From Trichomonas tenax (Eukaryota; Parabasalia; Trichomonadida; Trichomonadidae): 64,000 bases of DNA. Where the stretch lies: assembly GCA_023091735.1 (NCBI GenBank), contig JALKBU010000156.1, forward strand, positions 1 to 64,000, given 5' to 3'. Of the stretch, positions 29,194 to 39,966 are shown piece after piece (within the stretch, counting starts at the first letter, position 1; each line of letters opens with the position of its first letter). Both the position numbers and the translations under genes were made by a program. The notes beneath the pieces are model-generated. The model did not search any database. It saw only the letters and a list, made by a program, of their open reading frames with translations, and was not told the origin of the DNA.

Positions 29194-30342
29194 ATGAAAA
29201 AAAGCATTCAAACTCTTTCCATTCCGCACCAAGACTCGAACGATTTTACAATAGTTTACAACGGTGGTAATGTTCCGGTTTCAAAATTCCTTCTTGGTTA
29301 TTATTCAGCTTATTTTCGATCGATACCAGACTTTTTTAATGCAAAGACATATAGTTTTACTGATAAACCAACGTTAAATTATTTCAAGGAGTTTGTTTCC
29401 GCTGCCCAAGGAAAAGAATTCAAAATAAATAAGGAGAATCTTTTCAGTCTTCTTTATTTTTCAGCAACATGGGAAGTTCCAACAGTTCTATCGATAGTTT
29501 GCAATTACAGCAACATTGATGTCAGCCAAGTTATCGAACAACTTCTTTCATCAAATAATGAAAAATATACACAAGTTTTATTCGATTTGATCGCGTCATA
29601 CTTCTATGATGCACTTAAAAGTGATAAATTCGACAAAATTTCGTATCCTCTCGTTGCAAAAATTCTTCAATCACCAAAATTTAAATTAATCGATCATAAT
29701 TTGCTATACAAGTATTTGGTTGACCGCATTCCATCAATGGACACAGAACTGTACGAATTATTCAGATATGTTGATCTTCAAAACTTAACACAAGAATATT
29801 CGAACGAAATATTTGGAAACTTCCAGCTGATGAAATTCTTTACAACATTCAAAGAATCTCATCCTCCTGGAGACATTATGAACGATTTTAACGAAATTGT
29901 TGCACAGATGAAATCTATCGATAAGAGAATCAAAAGACTCGAGAAAATGAAGTTCGAAGAGAAATTTGAAAGTATTTCAGAGCAGTTTGGTGATATAGAG
30001 GAAAGAATATCAGAAGAAATAAAGACAAGACTTAGAGAAGAAAGAAAAGAACTTGATCCTGAAAACAAACTTGACAAGAAACTGAAACAAATGGCTGACA
30101 TATTAGCGAAGAAGATATTAGAACTTGAAGGAAAAATGAAGAGACAAGATATGGCACAAGGCGGACACGCTAAAGAAATTATTTTTAGCTCGCAAGCAAT
30201 GAATTCTAATTTCGATCCAATTCGTGCAGAAATGCGTGAAATGCAACGAATGCTTCGAGTTATTAATGTCAAACAGATCGGCGTCACTGAGCATGTCAAT
30301 AATCGTGTTGCTCAAAAAAAACAAATAATGTTTAAACAATAG
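29194..30342 (+). CDS. BTB-domain protein with C-terminal coiled coil
   Basis: The protein is 382 residues from the ATG at 29194. A divergent BTB/POZ fold occupies about 12-110 (DFTIVYNGGNVPVSKFLLG, then YSAYFRSIPDFF and the helix containing LLYFSATWEVP). A helical BACK-like region follows (115-225) and then a strong coiled coil (240-330). The family is expanded in trichomonads with no known function. An in-frame extension to a TTG at 29155 crosses the promoter and is not used. Confidence 0.75.
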   Translation: MKKSIQTLSIPHQDSNDFTIVYNGGNVPVSKFLLGYYSAYFRSIPDFFNAKTYSFTDKPTLNYFKEFVSAAQGKEFKINKENLFSLLYFSATWEVPTVLSIVCNYSNIDVSQVIEQLLSSNNEKYTQVLFDLIASYFYDALKSDKFDKISYPLVAKILQSPKFKLIDHNLLYKYLVDRIPSMDTELYELFRYVDLQNLTQEYSNEIFGNFQLMKFFTTFKESHPPGDIMNDFNEIVAQMKSIDKRIKRLEKMKFEEKFESISEQFGDIEERISEEIKTRLREERKELDPENKLDKKLKQMADILAKKILELEGKMKRQDMAQGGHAKEIIFSSQAMNSNFDPIRAEMREMQRMLRVINVKQIGVTEHVNNRVAQKKQIMFKQ

Positions 30343-30573
30343 ATTATATATATATATTTATATTCCATTTTACTAAAATCAAAGATAACTCCACAATATA
30401 GTTGATATACTAGATTCTAAGTATATACTTTAGACAGGCTTTGATACGCTCTTCTTTCTTTAATGATCATATTCATGCATTGGAAATATTTTTGAAGACA
30501 TTGATTTTGGATAAACTTAACGCATGAGCAAGTCTATTAATTTCTGTTATTACCATATTGGACACAGTTCAAT

Positions 30574-30759
30574 GTGCAATTTTGTGATGATACATATTTG
30601 TATATTATCATTTCAGATGAAGAAAGAAAGTTTAAAAAATATCAACATGAAATAATTCAAGACGCTGTGGTTATTGATGAGTTGAAGAAACATCAACAAA
30701 TCAATGCTAGTAAAGTGCTGTGTACAATTATTATGGACAGACTTAATGATATATGTTAA
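30574..30759 (+). pseudogene. Possible coding relic
   Basis: The 61-codon ORF has a protein-like second half, DEERKFKKYQHEIIQDAV and the helix that follows, ending NDIC. No initiator or promoter element precedes it and no family is seen. It is probably a decayed fragment. The surrounding 30343-30933 holds nothing else. Confidence 0.25.
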
Positions 30760-30933
30760 CCTGATAGGATATTAGATCAAAATAGCAAAATTGATTTTAT
30801 CAGCTGCTTAACGGGAATTTGTATAGTTAATCAACAACTGAATCAATGCATGAAAACTAAATGTCTTAAAAATGATTAGAAGATCAGGAACAAGGATATA
30901 AAGTAAATTAAGGTTATAAAACTGACAAATAAA

Positions 30934-32850
30934 ATGATTTGGGCTTTTCAGGTTTTGCTGTGTCTCTGGTTCGGATATTCGTTGGTGACACTTTTACTTC
31001 AGAACCTGATGAACCCGATTCATAGATTTTTCGCGGGCATTCCGCTTGGTTTTTTTACATTTGCTTGGCTAGTTTTTATTGTTTCGTGGAAAGTCAGATT
31101 AGACCTATACACTTCGATTCCCGCTGAGATAATAATGATAGTTTTGTCCCTTATTATGTCAATTATTAACCACAGAGCAAAATTAGTTATGCAAATCAAA
31201 ATGGCGAAAATACAGATTCATGCATATATCGGATTCGGTTTCTTTTTGTCTTTCATTATGTATTGCGCAATGCTTCGTGACAAAACATACGTTAAAGGAG
31301 CCGCATACGGTGATTTACCATTTCATCTTAATATCATATCATCTTTCGCATGGGGAGTCAATAACAAACGATCTTCGTTTTACGATGTAAAGTCTGTTTT
31401 CTACAAAGGAACAAAACTCGCTTATCCATTTATGACGAACTTTTTGTCTGCTGCCTTAATCTCAACGGGAAATGCCACTTTACGCGCTTCTTTACTATTT
31501 CCAAGTGTTTTTATGAGCTTATCTTTAGTTGTTGGTATTTATATTGTTGCATTCACATTCACAAAGAACCATTTGGCAGCCGTTCTATCACTACTTCTGT
31601 TCTTTAATCTCGGAGGACTTGGATTTTTGATCATTTTCGATACTGGTCGTGAACATCCTGATTATGTTCATGATTGGGGTAAAGATCAAAATGAGTATTG
31701 GTTCCATCCGATTTTTCATGTTCTTGTCCCACAGCGTGCTTCGCTCTTCTCAATGCCGTTCTGTTATTGGTCAATTATTTGTTTAATCACGGGAATTCAG
31801 AAAAATCAGTGGAAATTCTTCCTTCTCGCGGCCATTTACGTTGGATTCACGCCTCTTATCCAAATTCACTCTTATGTTGCATTGGCACAATGGTCAATAG
31901 CTTATGCAGCAATCACTTTTCCATGGAAAGATAAATCCAAATGGATGCATAGAATCTTTTGCTGGGCATTGTTTGGAATTGTCGCCAATATAATGGCAAT
32001 CCCTCAGATTCCTCCATACATAGGAAGACTTGAATCCAATCGCAAAGAATTCGTGGCGCTGAATCCAATATGGATCGAAAAATTCAAGACTTTCAACATC
32101 TTTGCACCTATTATCTGCTGGTGGAGAGGCCTTGGCGTTTTTGCAGCAATATCATTAGTATTTGGCTGGGTGACTCTCACACCCCCTCAGCTAATCTTAT
32201 ACACTCCATCAATGGTTGTTTGGGTTATTACGAACTTGATCAGATATCAACCATGGGAACTTGATAACACTAAAATTTTCTATGCTGCATGGATTCCGAT
32301 CGCTCTTGGTGTTGTTGCCCAGTTCTATGTGACTATGTTGAGATACAGGAAAATGGTTTATGTTGTCGCTGTATTACTGTTCATGGGATCTCTCTCCGCA
32401 AGCATCTACTCTGTTGCTTGTATGTTTGCTGAATCCACCCTTTATTTAGGTAACGATTATGAGTTCGGTGAATGGCTTGCAGAGAATCTTCCTGTGCATA
32501 ACATGACTGTGTCAAGCGATGCGCACAACCATATGGTATCTACTATTGCTGGAAGGAATATGTTCGAAGGTTATGGAGGATGGGTGGCATCACATGGTCT
32601 AGAATGGTATAAGAATGAAATGATGAGAGATAGAATGACACGTTATCCAAATGCAACTTCACTGTTTGTGAAAAATAACATATCTTATGTCCTAGCACTT
32701 AATAACGAGTACCCTGAATTTAATAACGTGTCATGGACTGATATGTGGAAGAAAGTATATGAAGATGATTTTCACGAAGTTTGGAGATTCTTCAAACCGG
32801 AAAATTACACAGTCAACGAAACAGAATGGGAGCTGCAATGGGAGCCTTAA
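30934..32850 (+). CDS. Multipass GT-C-like membrane protein (candidate glycosyltransferase)
   Basis: The 638-residue protein has 10-12 predicted transmembrane segments and a C-terminal luminal-type domain (about 505-638) with several N-glycosylation sites (NMT, NAT, NIS). The first loop carries AAYGDLPFHLNII, an acidic GD...H motif of the kind used by GT-C enzymes that take sugars from dolichol phosphate. WELDNTKIFYAAW in a later loop also fits families of this fold. It probably acts in the ER membrane. The family is not certain. A TGACAAATAAA word directly precedes the ATG. Confidence 0.65.
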   Translation: MIWAFQVLLCLWFGYSLVTLLLQNLMNPIHRFFAGIPLGFFTFAWLVFIVSWKVRLDLYTSIPAEIIMIVLSLIMSIINHRAKLVMQIKMAKIQIHAYIGFGFFLSFIMYCAMLRDKTYVKGAAYGDLPFHLNIISSFAWGVNNKRSSFYDVKSVFYKGTKLAYPFMTNFLSAALISTGNATLRASLLFPSVFMSLSLVVGIYIVAFTFTKNHLAAVLSLLLFFNLGGLGFLIIFDTGREHPDYVHDWGKDQNEYWFHPIFHVLVPQRASLFSMPFCYWSIICLITGIQKNQWKFFLLAAIYVGFTPLIQIHSYVALAQWSIAYAAITFPWKDKSKWMHRIFCWALFGIVANIMAIPQIPPYIGRLESNRKEFVALNPIWIEKFKTFNIFAPIICWWRGLGVFAAISLVFGWVTLTPPQLILYTPSMVVWVITNLIRYQPWELDNTKIFYAAWIPIALGVVAQFYVTMLRYRKMVYVVAVLLFMGSLSASIYSVACMFAESTLYLGNDYEFGEWLAENLPVHNMTVSSDAHNHMVSTIAGRNMFEGYGGWVASHGLEWYKNEMMRDRMTRYPNATSLFVKNNISYVLALNNEYPEFNNVSWTDMWKKVYEDDFHEVWRFFKPENYTVNETEWELQWEP

Positions 32851-33109
32851 TAGTTTTATTATATTATGAGTGTTATATATATTATTTGTTAGAAATAAAA
32901 ATATATTTTGTTCGAAGTTTAAATTTATAAAACTCAAAGCTTTTATAAACTTATACTACATATAATGTTAGCCTAAAGACTGCCTGCAACAAAATTATTT
33001 AAACCATCATGACAAAAAAATCATTTTATGAGTCAAATTGACAAAAAAATATATAAAAAGTGAAGAAAATATTTGACAAGTTTTTGACGTTTGTTTCTTT
33101 GTAAAATGT

Positions 33110-33120
33110 TTTACATGTCA
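33110..33120 (+). promoter_or_regulatory. TTTACNTGNCA element before the GTPase-like gene
   Basis: TTTACATGTCA ends 34 bases before the ATG at 33155. Related words (TTTGACAAG and TTTTTGACG) lie 20-40 bases further upstream. Confidence 0.65.
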
Positions 33121-33154
33121 AAAATTGTACCTTTTTTCTTACAATAATAAAAAA

Positions 33155-33694
33155 ATGGGTTGCGGATATTCATCGGATATTATCAACACAAGTCTTCCGA
33201 TGTCAATGGTGAGTTCGATAAAATCGACATGCCTTGTCTTTGGAATGCCTGACAGCGGCCAGGAAACATTCGTTTCCGCTATTGAAAAATGTTTTGCGAG
33301 CATTTCGACAATGAAAGAGCTTCCATTCGAATTTTATGTCGCTAGTACTGACAGACTTGACAGAGTTACATGGGTAGACGAATATCAGAAACATTCGAGA
33401 ATTATAATTTCATTTTTCTTCGCAGATATCTCTTCTAAGGCTTCTATTCTAGCCTCTGTGAGGACGGTAAACTGGCTCAGATGTGAAATTCCAGCAAAAA
33501 CAAATCTTTTCGCAATTGTTTTAATTAATAACGACAAAGACTTAGAGGCTGTCAACTACCTCAAATCTCTTCTCGGGGATTCAATAGAATTCAGCACCTT
33601 CAACGAGGATAATCCTAACGACGTCAGAATTTATGTTGAACATATTATTGGTTTAGTTGCCCAACAATCTCGCTATTCATCACTCGTCAAGTAA
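33155..33694 (+). CDS. Myristoylation-type small GTPase-like protein with a degenerate P-loop
   Basis: The 179-residue protein begins MGCGYSS, a G2 N-myristoylation plus C3 palmitoylation signal as in G-alpha proteins. The strand STCLVFG leads to GMPDSGQET (30-38) in place of GxxxxGK[ST]: the P-loop Lys is Gln and the next residue Glu, so nucleotide binding is doubtful. Later, FAIVLINNDKDLE sits where the NKxD strand would be. The size fits a small GTPase fold without the G-alpha helical insert. I read it as a membrane-anchored pseudo-GTPase. The start is the ATG at 33155, since the upstream TTG reading overlaps the promoter. Confidence 0.6.
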   Translation: MGCGYSSDIINTSLPMSMVSSIKSTCLVFGMPDSGQETFVSAIEKCFASISTMKELPFEFYVASTDRLDRVTWVDEYQKHSRIIISFFFADISSKASILASVRTVNWLRCEIPAKTNLFAIVLINNDKDLEAVNYLKSLLGDSIEFSTFNEDNPNDVRIYVEHIIGLVAQQSRYSSLVK

Positions 33695-34280
33695 TATATT
33701 ATATTCAAAACAATCGTTGTACGATTTTTCTTGAAATCATTATATTTGTTAGTTTCTTGTTCACTTATTTTGTTATATTTTTGATGTTTCAAAACTTAGA
33801 TCCATAGTTTGTATATTCATGGATCAATTAAGAAAAAAGTTATTTTTTATATCAATTCAATTATGTTAATTCCACCTTTTTATTGAGCTATATAATATGG
33901 TTCCAATACTCCTGCTGCTATTATTTAAGATATATTATATATACTTTTTCATTTGTTGTTTTTAAGAGCCCAGACTGTAAATTTAGGACTCCAATATATA
34001 GTAGTTACTATTTATAATTAGAATCATAATGTTTATTTTTGATGCGCACAAAATTGATTAAAAGAAAGAATTGATGTATAACTATGGAATACCCAAATAG
34101 TTCTTCTACCATATACTATTTCAATAGATGTGTTAGAGCATGATATCCTTTATATACATTATACTAACTCACTTTTTATTGCTGAAGAATTGTCAAGATT
34201 TATAAACGAGATTTTGTTATTTATTTGTTCAAGATCACAGCGAATCTTTACACAGTATTTTTTCAGTTCGAAATTCAAAA
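33695..34280. other. Intergenic spacer
   Basis: AT-rich, about 590 bp. No element or ORF of coding character was seen, apart from a 73-codon frame overlapping the start of the IFT140 gene. Confidence 0.4.
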
Positions 34281-37200
34281 ATGGAATATGTTCATCAAGA
34301 GATTGCAAGTTCTCCTTCGATTGCTCAAATTTCATGGACGAAATTTGGTGATAAATGCGCAGTTATATCGTCAAGTTCAACTATTTGCTTAATAAATCGA
34401 AAAGGTGATGAAATTGAAGATAAAATTTTAAATTTGTTAACGAAAGTATCGAAAATTAAATTCAGCAATACATCAGATAGACTAGCGATAGGATTTTCGT
34501 CTGGAGATGTTAAAATATATCAAAATTCGTCGATTTTTCATTCAAAATTAACGCATAATTCAAGTATTGTCGATATTTCTTGGTCACCCAACGATGAAAA
34601 GTTCTTTACATTCGATGAATCCGGTCTTTTTTGCATCTGGGACTGCAATTCTGATTCATTACATTTGATCACACAAAGAAAATACGAAATTCCTATTACA
34701 AACATTCAATGGTTGCGAGCAGAGAAGCCTTCGTTTGTGATTTTTTCAAAACTTCGGTCTTTATATCTTTTAGATTCATTAATCGAAGAACCAGAAGAAA
34801 TTTTACAAATACAAATGGAATATGAACATATTTTCGTACTTTCGGATAATACAATCATATTTACAACGAAAGAAGGCGAAATAATTGTGTTTAAATATCC
34901 ATTCAATAAAAATAAACCTATTACATCAAAAATAGGCGATGGTTCTATTTCATTGGTACAGATTAATGAGAACCACATTGCTTTACAAACGAAAGGACAA
35001 ATATTGATATATAATATCGAAGCTGAAATCTCAAAGATTATTCGACTGAAATCTAATCAAGACCCTTTATCTATAGCATATGATAGTAATAATTCTACGT
35101 TGATATCAGTTTTAAATGATGGTTCAATAATTTTGATTAAATCTAAAAATTTAGGTTACACAGACAGCGAAAGCTGGGAACAACCAATTGTTTTCAACAT
35201 AAATCTAAACATAGATAGTATCCATTGGTCATCAACTTTCGAAAATGCAGTCATAACGACACAAGATAGAAAATCAAGAATGATCCAAAAAGTTTTGTTT
35301 AAATCAATTCCTTTATCGCGCTACATTGCATATGAAAAACCGGCCGGAATGTTGAATTATAATACAGAGTCTTTTCCTATTACAGTAGGTTCAGTTATTT
35401 CTAAATCAGAATCATTATTATTAGTTTCTTCAAGCGATAGATGTGAAATATTTATGGAAAAATCTGATTCATTTGCATCTGTCTCTAGATTCACTTGCAA
35501 CTCATTTGCAGGAATATTTGGTGAGTCAGTATACACAGTCAATGATAAATCGATAGAAAATAGAAACATTCAAGGTGTTGTTAAATCAACAACTTCGTTA
35601 CCTTCTTCTCCAATAATGTTTTCGATCTATGGAAAATCAATATCTGTTTTGTTTGAAGATTATTCTGTTAACACTTATGATTTATCACGAAGACAACCGA
35701 AGTTGACTTTTTCTTCATCATTGACCCTTCCCGATGAAAATGAAAACATAAGAATATGCGAAATGAAAACAAGTTGCAGAGGTCAATTTTTGTCATTTAT
35801 CATTGATAGACTTATTTCAGGAGAATGGATTCGTGATGATAAATTATATATTCACATCACACAATTGGATCGAACAACATCTGTTGATTTATCTGGAAGG
35901 AAGCCAACTTCATGTCTCTGGGATGAAGAAGATCAAAGATTGGCTTGCGTTCATGCTGTTCCAAAAGATATTTCAGGCAAAATCAAAACCGAAGTCATTG
36001 TTCCAGTTTTCGTAAATGACAAAGGCGACATTTACATTCAGCAGAGCTTCGAAATTTCAAGAAGATCAACGCTTCAGTATCTCAGCATTCCGTATATTTA
36101 TATATCTCAACCTGATGGCACTCCAGTGATTAAAACTTTACTGCAATTTGAAGGTATCGATGATGTCACTGAAGATGTTAAAAGATCAATTCTCGACTTC
36201 AATTTCCATTTGGCAACAGGAGGAATCGATGAAGCATTTGAAGCCATCAAATACACCACAAATCAAGCAACATGGAGATCTCTCGCACAAGTTGCTGCAC
36301 AAGCGAAAAGAACTGATTTAGCAGCAATGTGTTTAGCAAAGATTGGAGATCCATTTTCGATTTTAATTTCTAAAAACAAAGGTGACAACGAAGAATCTTC
36401 TGTTTTGACTGCAATCGCGCTTAGATTATACTCAGAAGCAAAGCAATATGCGATTAACTGCAAGAGATATGATCTCGTTATTGCTCTTGAACATTCGCTT
36501 GGTGATTTTACTTCTGCTGTTTCCACATCAACTTTGCATGCGAGAATGCATCTCAAAAGATTACACCATGAAATTGGCCGTTTTTATGAGATCATTGCTG
36601 ACTATACGAAGGCTATTGAGCACTATGAGTTGTCGCAATCATTGGATACTGAACTCCCAAGACTAGCAATCAATCTTGGACCACAACTTGCCTTTGATTT
36701 TGTTTCAAAAAATCCAACAGCATCAAACAAATTGAAGACATGGTGTGCAAGATTTTTTGAGGCACAGAAGAACTACGACTATGCTTTAGCAATGTTCCTT
36801 GAAGCAAAGAATGAATTGGAACACATAAGATTGCTTTGTATCCTCAAGAAATGGGATGATGCATTAAAGTTCGTCAACAAAACGAAGAAACCTGCAAATT
36901 ATTGCTATTACGCGCGAATGCTCGTTGAGCGCGTTTCTCATGTTGAAGGTCATGAAATAAGCAGCGATGAAGCTGGAAACATCAAAAGAACTATTATCGA
37001 AATGTTCAGGAACGCAAAGCAATTCGGTCAAGCAATGAAGTTTGCAATGGAGAAAGGAATGATTGATGATGTTATTCAACTTTCTCTTTCTTCTCCACGA
37101 TGCTTAGTAAACAGAGCCGCTGAATGGTTCACGTCTCTCGGTATGACGAAAAATGCAATTCTAATGTATTCACGTGCTGGACAACTTGCGAAAGCACTTC

Positions 37201-38225
37201 AGCTATGTTTCGAAGTTAAGCAATATGATGCTCTTGATGAAATAAGTGATTCATTCACACCTGACATGAATCCACGTGTTCTCGTTCAATGCAGTCACTA
37301 TTTCGCTGAAAGCGATAGATGGAGTCGAGCAGCTCTTTGTCTTGCTTATGCAAAGCGCTTTGATGATGTTATAGAGCTTTGTTCAACACATAGAATCACT
37401 TTGAGTGATAATGTCATCAATAATTTAGTTGAAACTGATCTTCAAACTGATGTTTTAGCGAAATTTGCAAGTGTATGTGAACAACAGCAACGCCATGCAA
37501 TTGCTTCAAAGATATACATCAAGCTTAAGCAGTATCCAGAAGCATTGAAGGCGATAATAAAGACAGGAGATACAGATAAAGTTCTCAAACTCGCAAAAAT
37601 GATGAAACGCAAAGAAACATATATAATTGCAGCAAACTATCTTCAAACATTGGATTCGAAGCCAGGATCCAAAGTTTTCGAAGCTGTGGAGTCCATTTAT
37701 CAGCACGCGAATATGTTGGACAATTTGCTGAAGTTTTACAACATCCACATCGAAAGTGAAAAAGAAAATGCAAATTACGAAGTTTGTAAGGAGATTCTTG
37801 AGAAATCATTAGAAATAATGCACAAAATGGATGAGAACAATCCAAAGCTTATGCAGACACAAAGGAAAATCAATGTTATTGAGTCATTTATCATTGCAAA
37901 GCAACTATGCGAAGATCCAGAAAAAGTTCCAAAGTCAATGTCAATATGTGTTGATATGCTCAAAGATCCACAAAATGAAGAATGCGTGAAATCCGATGAT
38001 ATATATGTTGTATTGACGAAGTGCTATATTACCAAAAAGAACTACAAATCTGCTTTCAAGATTATGAACGACCTCGAAACTAATGGACTCGATTTAGAAA
38101 ATCATTTCGATGTCGAAACATTGAACAAAGTTTTATCAGCAAATGGAAAGAAATTCGAACCAAAGAATGAAGATAATAAAGTTGATGATGTCGATTCTGT
38201 TGATGATATTGTTGATGAATCATAA
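34281..38225 (+). CDS. IFT140: Intraflagellar transport protein 140 (IFT-A complex)
   Basis: The 1314-residue protein matches the normal layout. Two WD40 propellers fill about 1-620 (blocks such as VDISWSPNDEKFF and AIGFSSGDVKIYQN), then TPR-like helices run to the end. Order and wording follow IFT140: the hinge of the NYDYALAMFLEAKNELEHIRL block, AAEWFTSLGMTKNAILMYSR with AGQLAKALQLCFEVKQYDAL, TYIIAANYLQTLDSKPGSK, and an acidic tail like the IFT140 terminus. IFT-A drives retrograde transport and membrane-protein entry in flagella. The gene implies a flagellated organism. Intron-free and intact. Confidence 0.93.
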   Translation: MEYVHQEIASSPSIAQISWTKFGDKCAVISSSSTICLINRKGDEIEDKILNLLTKVSKIKFSNTSDRLAIGFSSGDVKIYQNSSIFHSKLTHNSSIVDISWSPNDEKFFTFDESGLFCIWDCNSDSLHLITQRKYEIPITNIQWLRAEKPSFVIFSKLRSLYLLDSLIEEPEEILQIQMEYEHIFVLSDNTIIFTTKEGEIIVFKYPFNKNKPITSKIGDGSISLVQINENHIALQTKGQILIYNIEAEISKIIRLKSNQDPLSIAYDSNNSTLISVLNDGSIILIKSKNLGYTDSESWEQPIVFNINLNIDSIHWSSTFENAVITTQDRKSRMIQKVLFKSIPLSRYIAYEKPAGMLNYNTESFPITVGSVISKSESLLLVSSSDRCEIFMEKSDSFASVSRFTCNSFAGIFGESVYTVNDKSIENRNIQGVVKSTTSLPSSPIMFSIYGKSISVLFEDYSVNTYDLSRRQPKLTFSSSLTLPDENENIRICEMKTSCRGQFLSFIIDRLISGEWIRDDKLYIHITQLDRTTSVDLSGRKPTSCLWDEEDQRLACVHAVPKDISGKIKTEVIVPVFVNDKGDIYIQQSFEISRRSTLQYLSIPYIYISQPDGTPVIKTLLQFEGIDDVTEDVKRSILDFNFHLATGGIDEAFEAIKYTTNQATWRSLAQVAAQAKRTDLAAMCLAKIGDPFSILISKNKGDNEESSVLTAIALRLYSEAKQYAINCKRYDLVIALEHSLGDFTSAVSTSTLHARMHLKRLHHEIGRFYEIIADYTKAIEHYELSQSLDTELPRLAINLGPQLAFDFVSKNPTASNKLKTWCARFFEAQKNYDYALAMFLEAKNELEHIRLLCILKKWDDALKFVNKTKKPANYCYYARMLVERVSHVEGHEISSDEAGNIKRTIIEMFRNAKQFGQAMKFAMEKGMIDDVIQLSLSSPRCLVNRAAEWFTSLGMTKNAILMYSRAGQLAKALQLCFEVKQYDALDEISDSFTPDMNPRVLVQCSHYFAESDRWSRAALCLAYAKRFDDVIELCSTHRITLSDNVINNLVETDLQTDVLAKFASVCEQQQRHAIASKIYIKLKQYPEALKAIIKTGDTDKVLKLAKMMKRKETYIIAANYLQTLDSKPGSKVFEAVESIYQHANMLDNLLKFYNIHIESEKENANYEVCKEILEKSLEIMHKMDENNPKLMQTQRKINVIESFIIAKQLCEDPEKVPKSMSICVDMLKDPQNEECVKSDDIYVVLTKCYITKKNYKSAFKIMNDLETNGLDLENHFDVETLNKVLSANGKKFEPKNEDNKVDDVDSVDDIVDES

Positions 38226-38274
38226 ATATATTAAAAATTTTGTTTGTTAAAGAACATAAAAACTAAAGATTTTT

Positions 38275-39807
38275 TCATGGAATTGCATCATATCCACCTC
38301 CAAGGTTTTCTAATTGATTCCATGGCTCTGATATGAACAATAAACCCATCATGAAACTGAATAAATCAGAAATAGGGAAACACCACAATGTTGTGAAGAC
38401 ATTTCTTGACGAACTCGAGAAGAATAATATTGTTGCGAAGATTGGAACAGGAAGGAATCTCGTGATGAAGCTCAATATAATTGCTCTTGTGGCCATATCC
38501 ATTGTCTGGATGAATGTTGAGCAAACGAATTCAATACCGAGAATACCTGCACAGCAATAGTAAACTGTTGTCATCTTAGAGACTGTTCCAATAAAGTCTT
38601 TATCTTTGTCGAATATCCACGCAATGTACTTTGAGCATGTGAGTAATATCGCTTCCATTGTTGAGCACCAAACTATTGAAAGGATGAATGCTGTGATCAA
38701 TAATTTCTTAACTCGTGTGCCATCTTTTCTTCCGACGGCATAAGAAATGCAAGGGAATGTGCAAATTGACAGGGCCATAGCATACGATCCTGGGAACGAC
38801 CAGAATCGAGAAACTGGGTTGAAAGCGGCGAAATATTCCTGATATTTTCCTTCCTTCTTTGAACCAAGTTCGATGTATTTTCTTGAGAAGAAAGATGGAA
38901 TCGTGAAGCAGAACTGAGACATGAAGTTGACAAAGCCGATTTTAATTGCGTCCAAAGTGTAACTGGAGCAACAGCAGTGTAAAAGATTTTTAATTGTGCA
39001 TTGAGTCTCAAACTGCTTGAAAATGAAGTTTCCACCAAATATAAGGACAACGATTGTATCAGCGCAAATATTTGCATAAGCACAACCCTTAAGACCGAAC
39101 CTGCAAACACCGATGAAAATTGGATCGAAAATTGCCATGTTAAGAACACAGCTGATCGTTTGATCGATGCCTGCTATAAGACTTTTGCCCTCAGATTGCA
39201 AACATCCACACAGGAACATATTTAATATTGAAACACCTGATCCGAGAATGGCAGGGAACAGATAATCCTGCCCAGCCTGTCTGATCTGTCCATCTGCACC
39301 GAAAAACGTGAGAATTGGATCAGCGCAAGGCAAAAGAATAATAGGTGTGAGAACTGCCATTAAAAGCGTTATTTTCAGTAAGTCCGCGAACACCTGTGGG
39401 CATTCATCCGCCTTATTCTCACCTCTCAACAATGCCAGTTTATATGAAGCTGCGTAACCCATAAAAGCACCAAATGCCTTGATGATAAGCTCCATGACGG
39501 TGACGATAGTCATTGCTGCGTTACCAATCTCGTATGTGTAAAGCGAAACCCAATATGTATCGAGAATAGCGTAAATTGCTTTGAAAATTTCGGCCAAAAA
39601 CGGACCGCGTGAGCACATTATAATCGTCATCAGTGGATTTCTTTTGCCAAAGCTGTTATAAATCTTGTCTTGCATTTGCTGTGGCAAAGTATACGTTGGT
39701 TTGTCCGAAGAAAACGAGTCCTGCGAATACGATCTGACGGTGCCTCGCGATCCAGATGATAATGAATCCATAGAAAGCGATCGGCTCGGCTTCTTGTGAG
39801 GATACAT
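38275..39807 (-). CDS. MATE-family multidrug/toxic compound exporter
   Basis: The protein is 510 residues from the ATG at 39807, with a cytosolic Ser-rich N-terminus (about 1-55) and twelve hydrophobic segments in two six-helix halves. Recurring MATE features include the GNAAMTIVTVMELIIKAFG helix, MAVLTPIILLPCADP, the short FGADGQIRQAGQDYL loop and VLNMAIFDPIFIGV. MATE proteins export organic cations by Na+ or H+ antiport. The initiator TCACTTTC lies just upstream and fixes the start; the longer frame to 39843 is not used. Confidence 0.88.
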   Translation of the reverse strand: MYPHKKPSRSLSMDSLSSGSRGTVRSYSQDSFSSDKPTYTLPQQMQDKIYNSFGKRNPLMTIIMCSRGPFLAEIFKAIYAILDTYWVSLYTYEIGNAAMTIVTVMELIIKAFGAFMGYAASYKLALLRGENKADECPQVFADLLKITLLMAVLTPIILLPCADPILTFFGADGQIRQAGQDYLFPAILGSGVSILNMFLCGCLQSEGKSLIAGIDQTISCVLNMAIFDPIFIGVCRFGLKGCAYANICADTIVVLIFGGNFIFKQFETQCTIKNLLHCCCSSYTLDAIKIGFVNFMSQFCFTIPSFFSRKYIELGSKKEGKYQEYFAAFNPVSRFWSFPGSYAMALSICTFPCISYAVGRKDGTRVKKLLITAFILSIVWCSTMEAILLTCSKYIAWIFDKDKDFIGTVSKMTTVYYCCAGILGIEFVCSTFIQTMDMATRAIILSFITRFLPVPIFATILFFSSSSRNVFTTLWCFPISDLFSFMMGLLFISEPWNQLENLGGGYDAIP

Positions 39808-39815
39808 TATTTTGG

Positions 39816-39823
39816 GAAAGTGA
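39816..39823 (-). promoter_or_regulatory. Initiator-like box of the MATE gene
   Basis: The minus strand reads TCACTTTC, 8 bases before the ATG at 39807, after ATATCG. It matches the boxes of MDH and TPI. Confidence 0.65.
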
Positions 39824-39931
39824 CGATATCCAAAAAATGACAAATCTTAAATCATCAAAAAATCGCAGTGTAATTCGATACTAATCTATATTTTTGTACT
39901 GAACGGAAATGATAACCCAAAAAGTGACGTG

Positions 39932-39966
39932 TTTACATGGCAGATTTACTATTATTGACATGTAAA
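39932..39966. promoter_or_regulatory. Divergent pair of TTTACNTGNCA elements upstream of MATE
   Basis: TTTACATGGCA (39932-39942) and TGACATGTAAA (39956-39966) lie 24 bp apart in opposite orientation, with GTGACG directly before. The same composite (GTGAC, TTTACATGGCA, spacer, TGACATGTAAA) recurs in the left arm of the foldback at 62143-62408. Confidence 0.65.
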
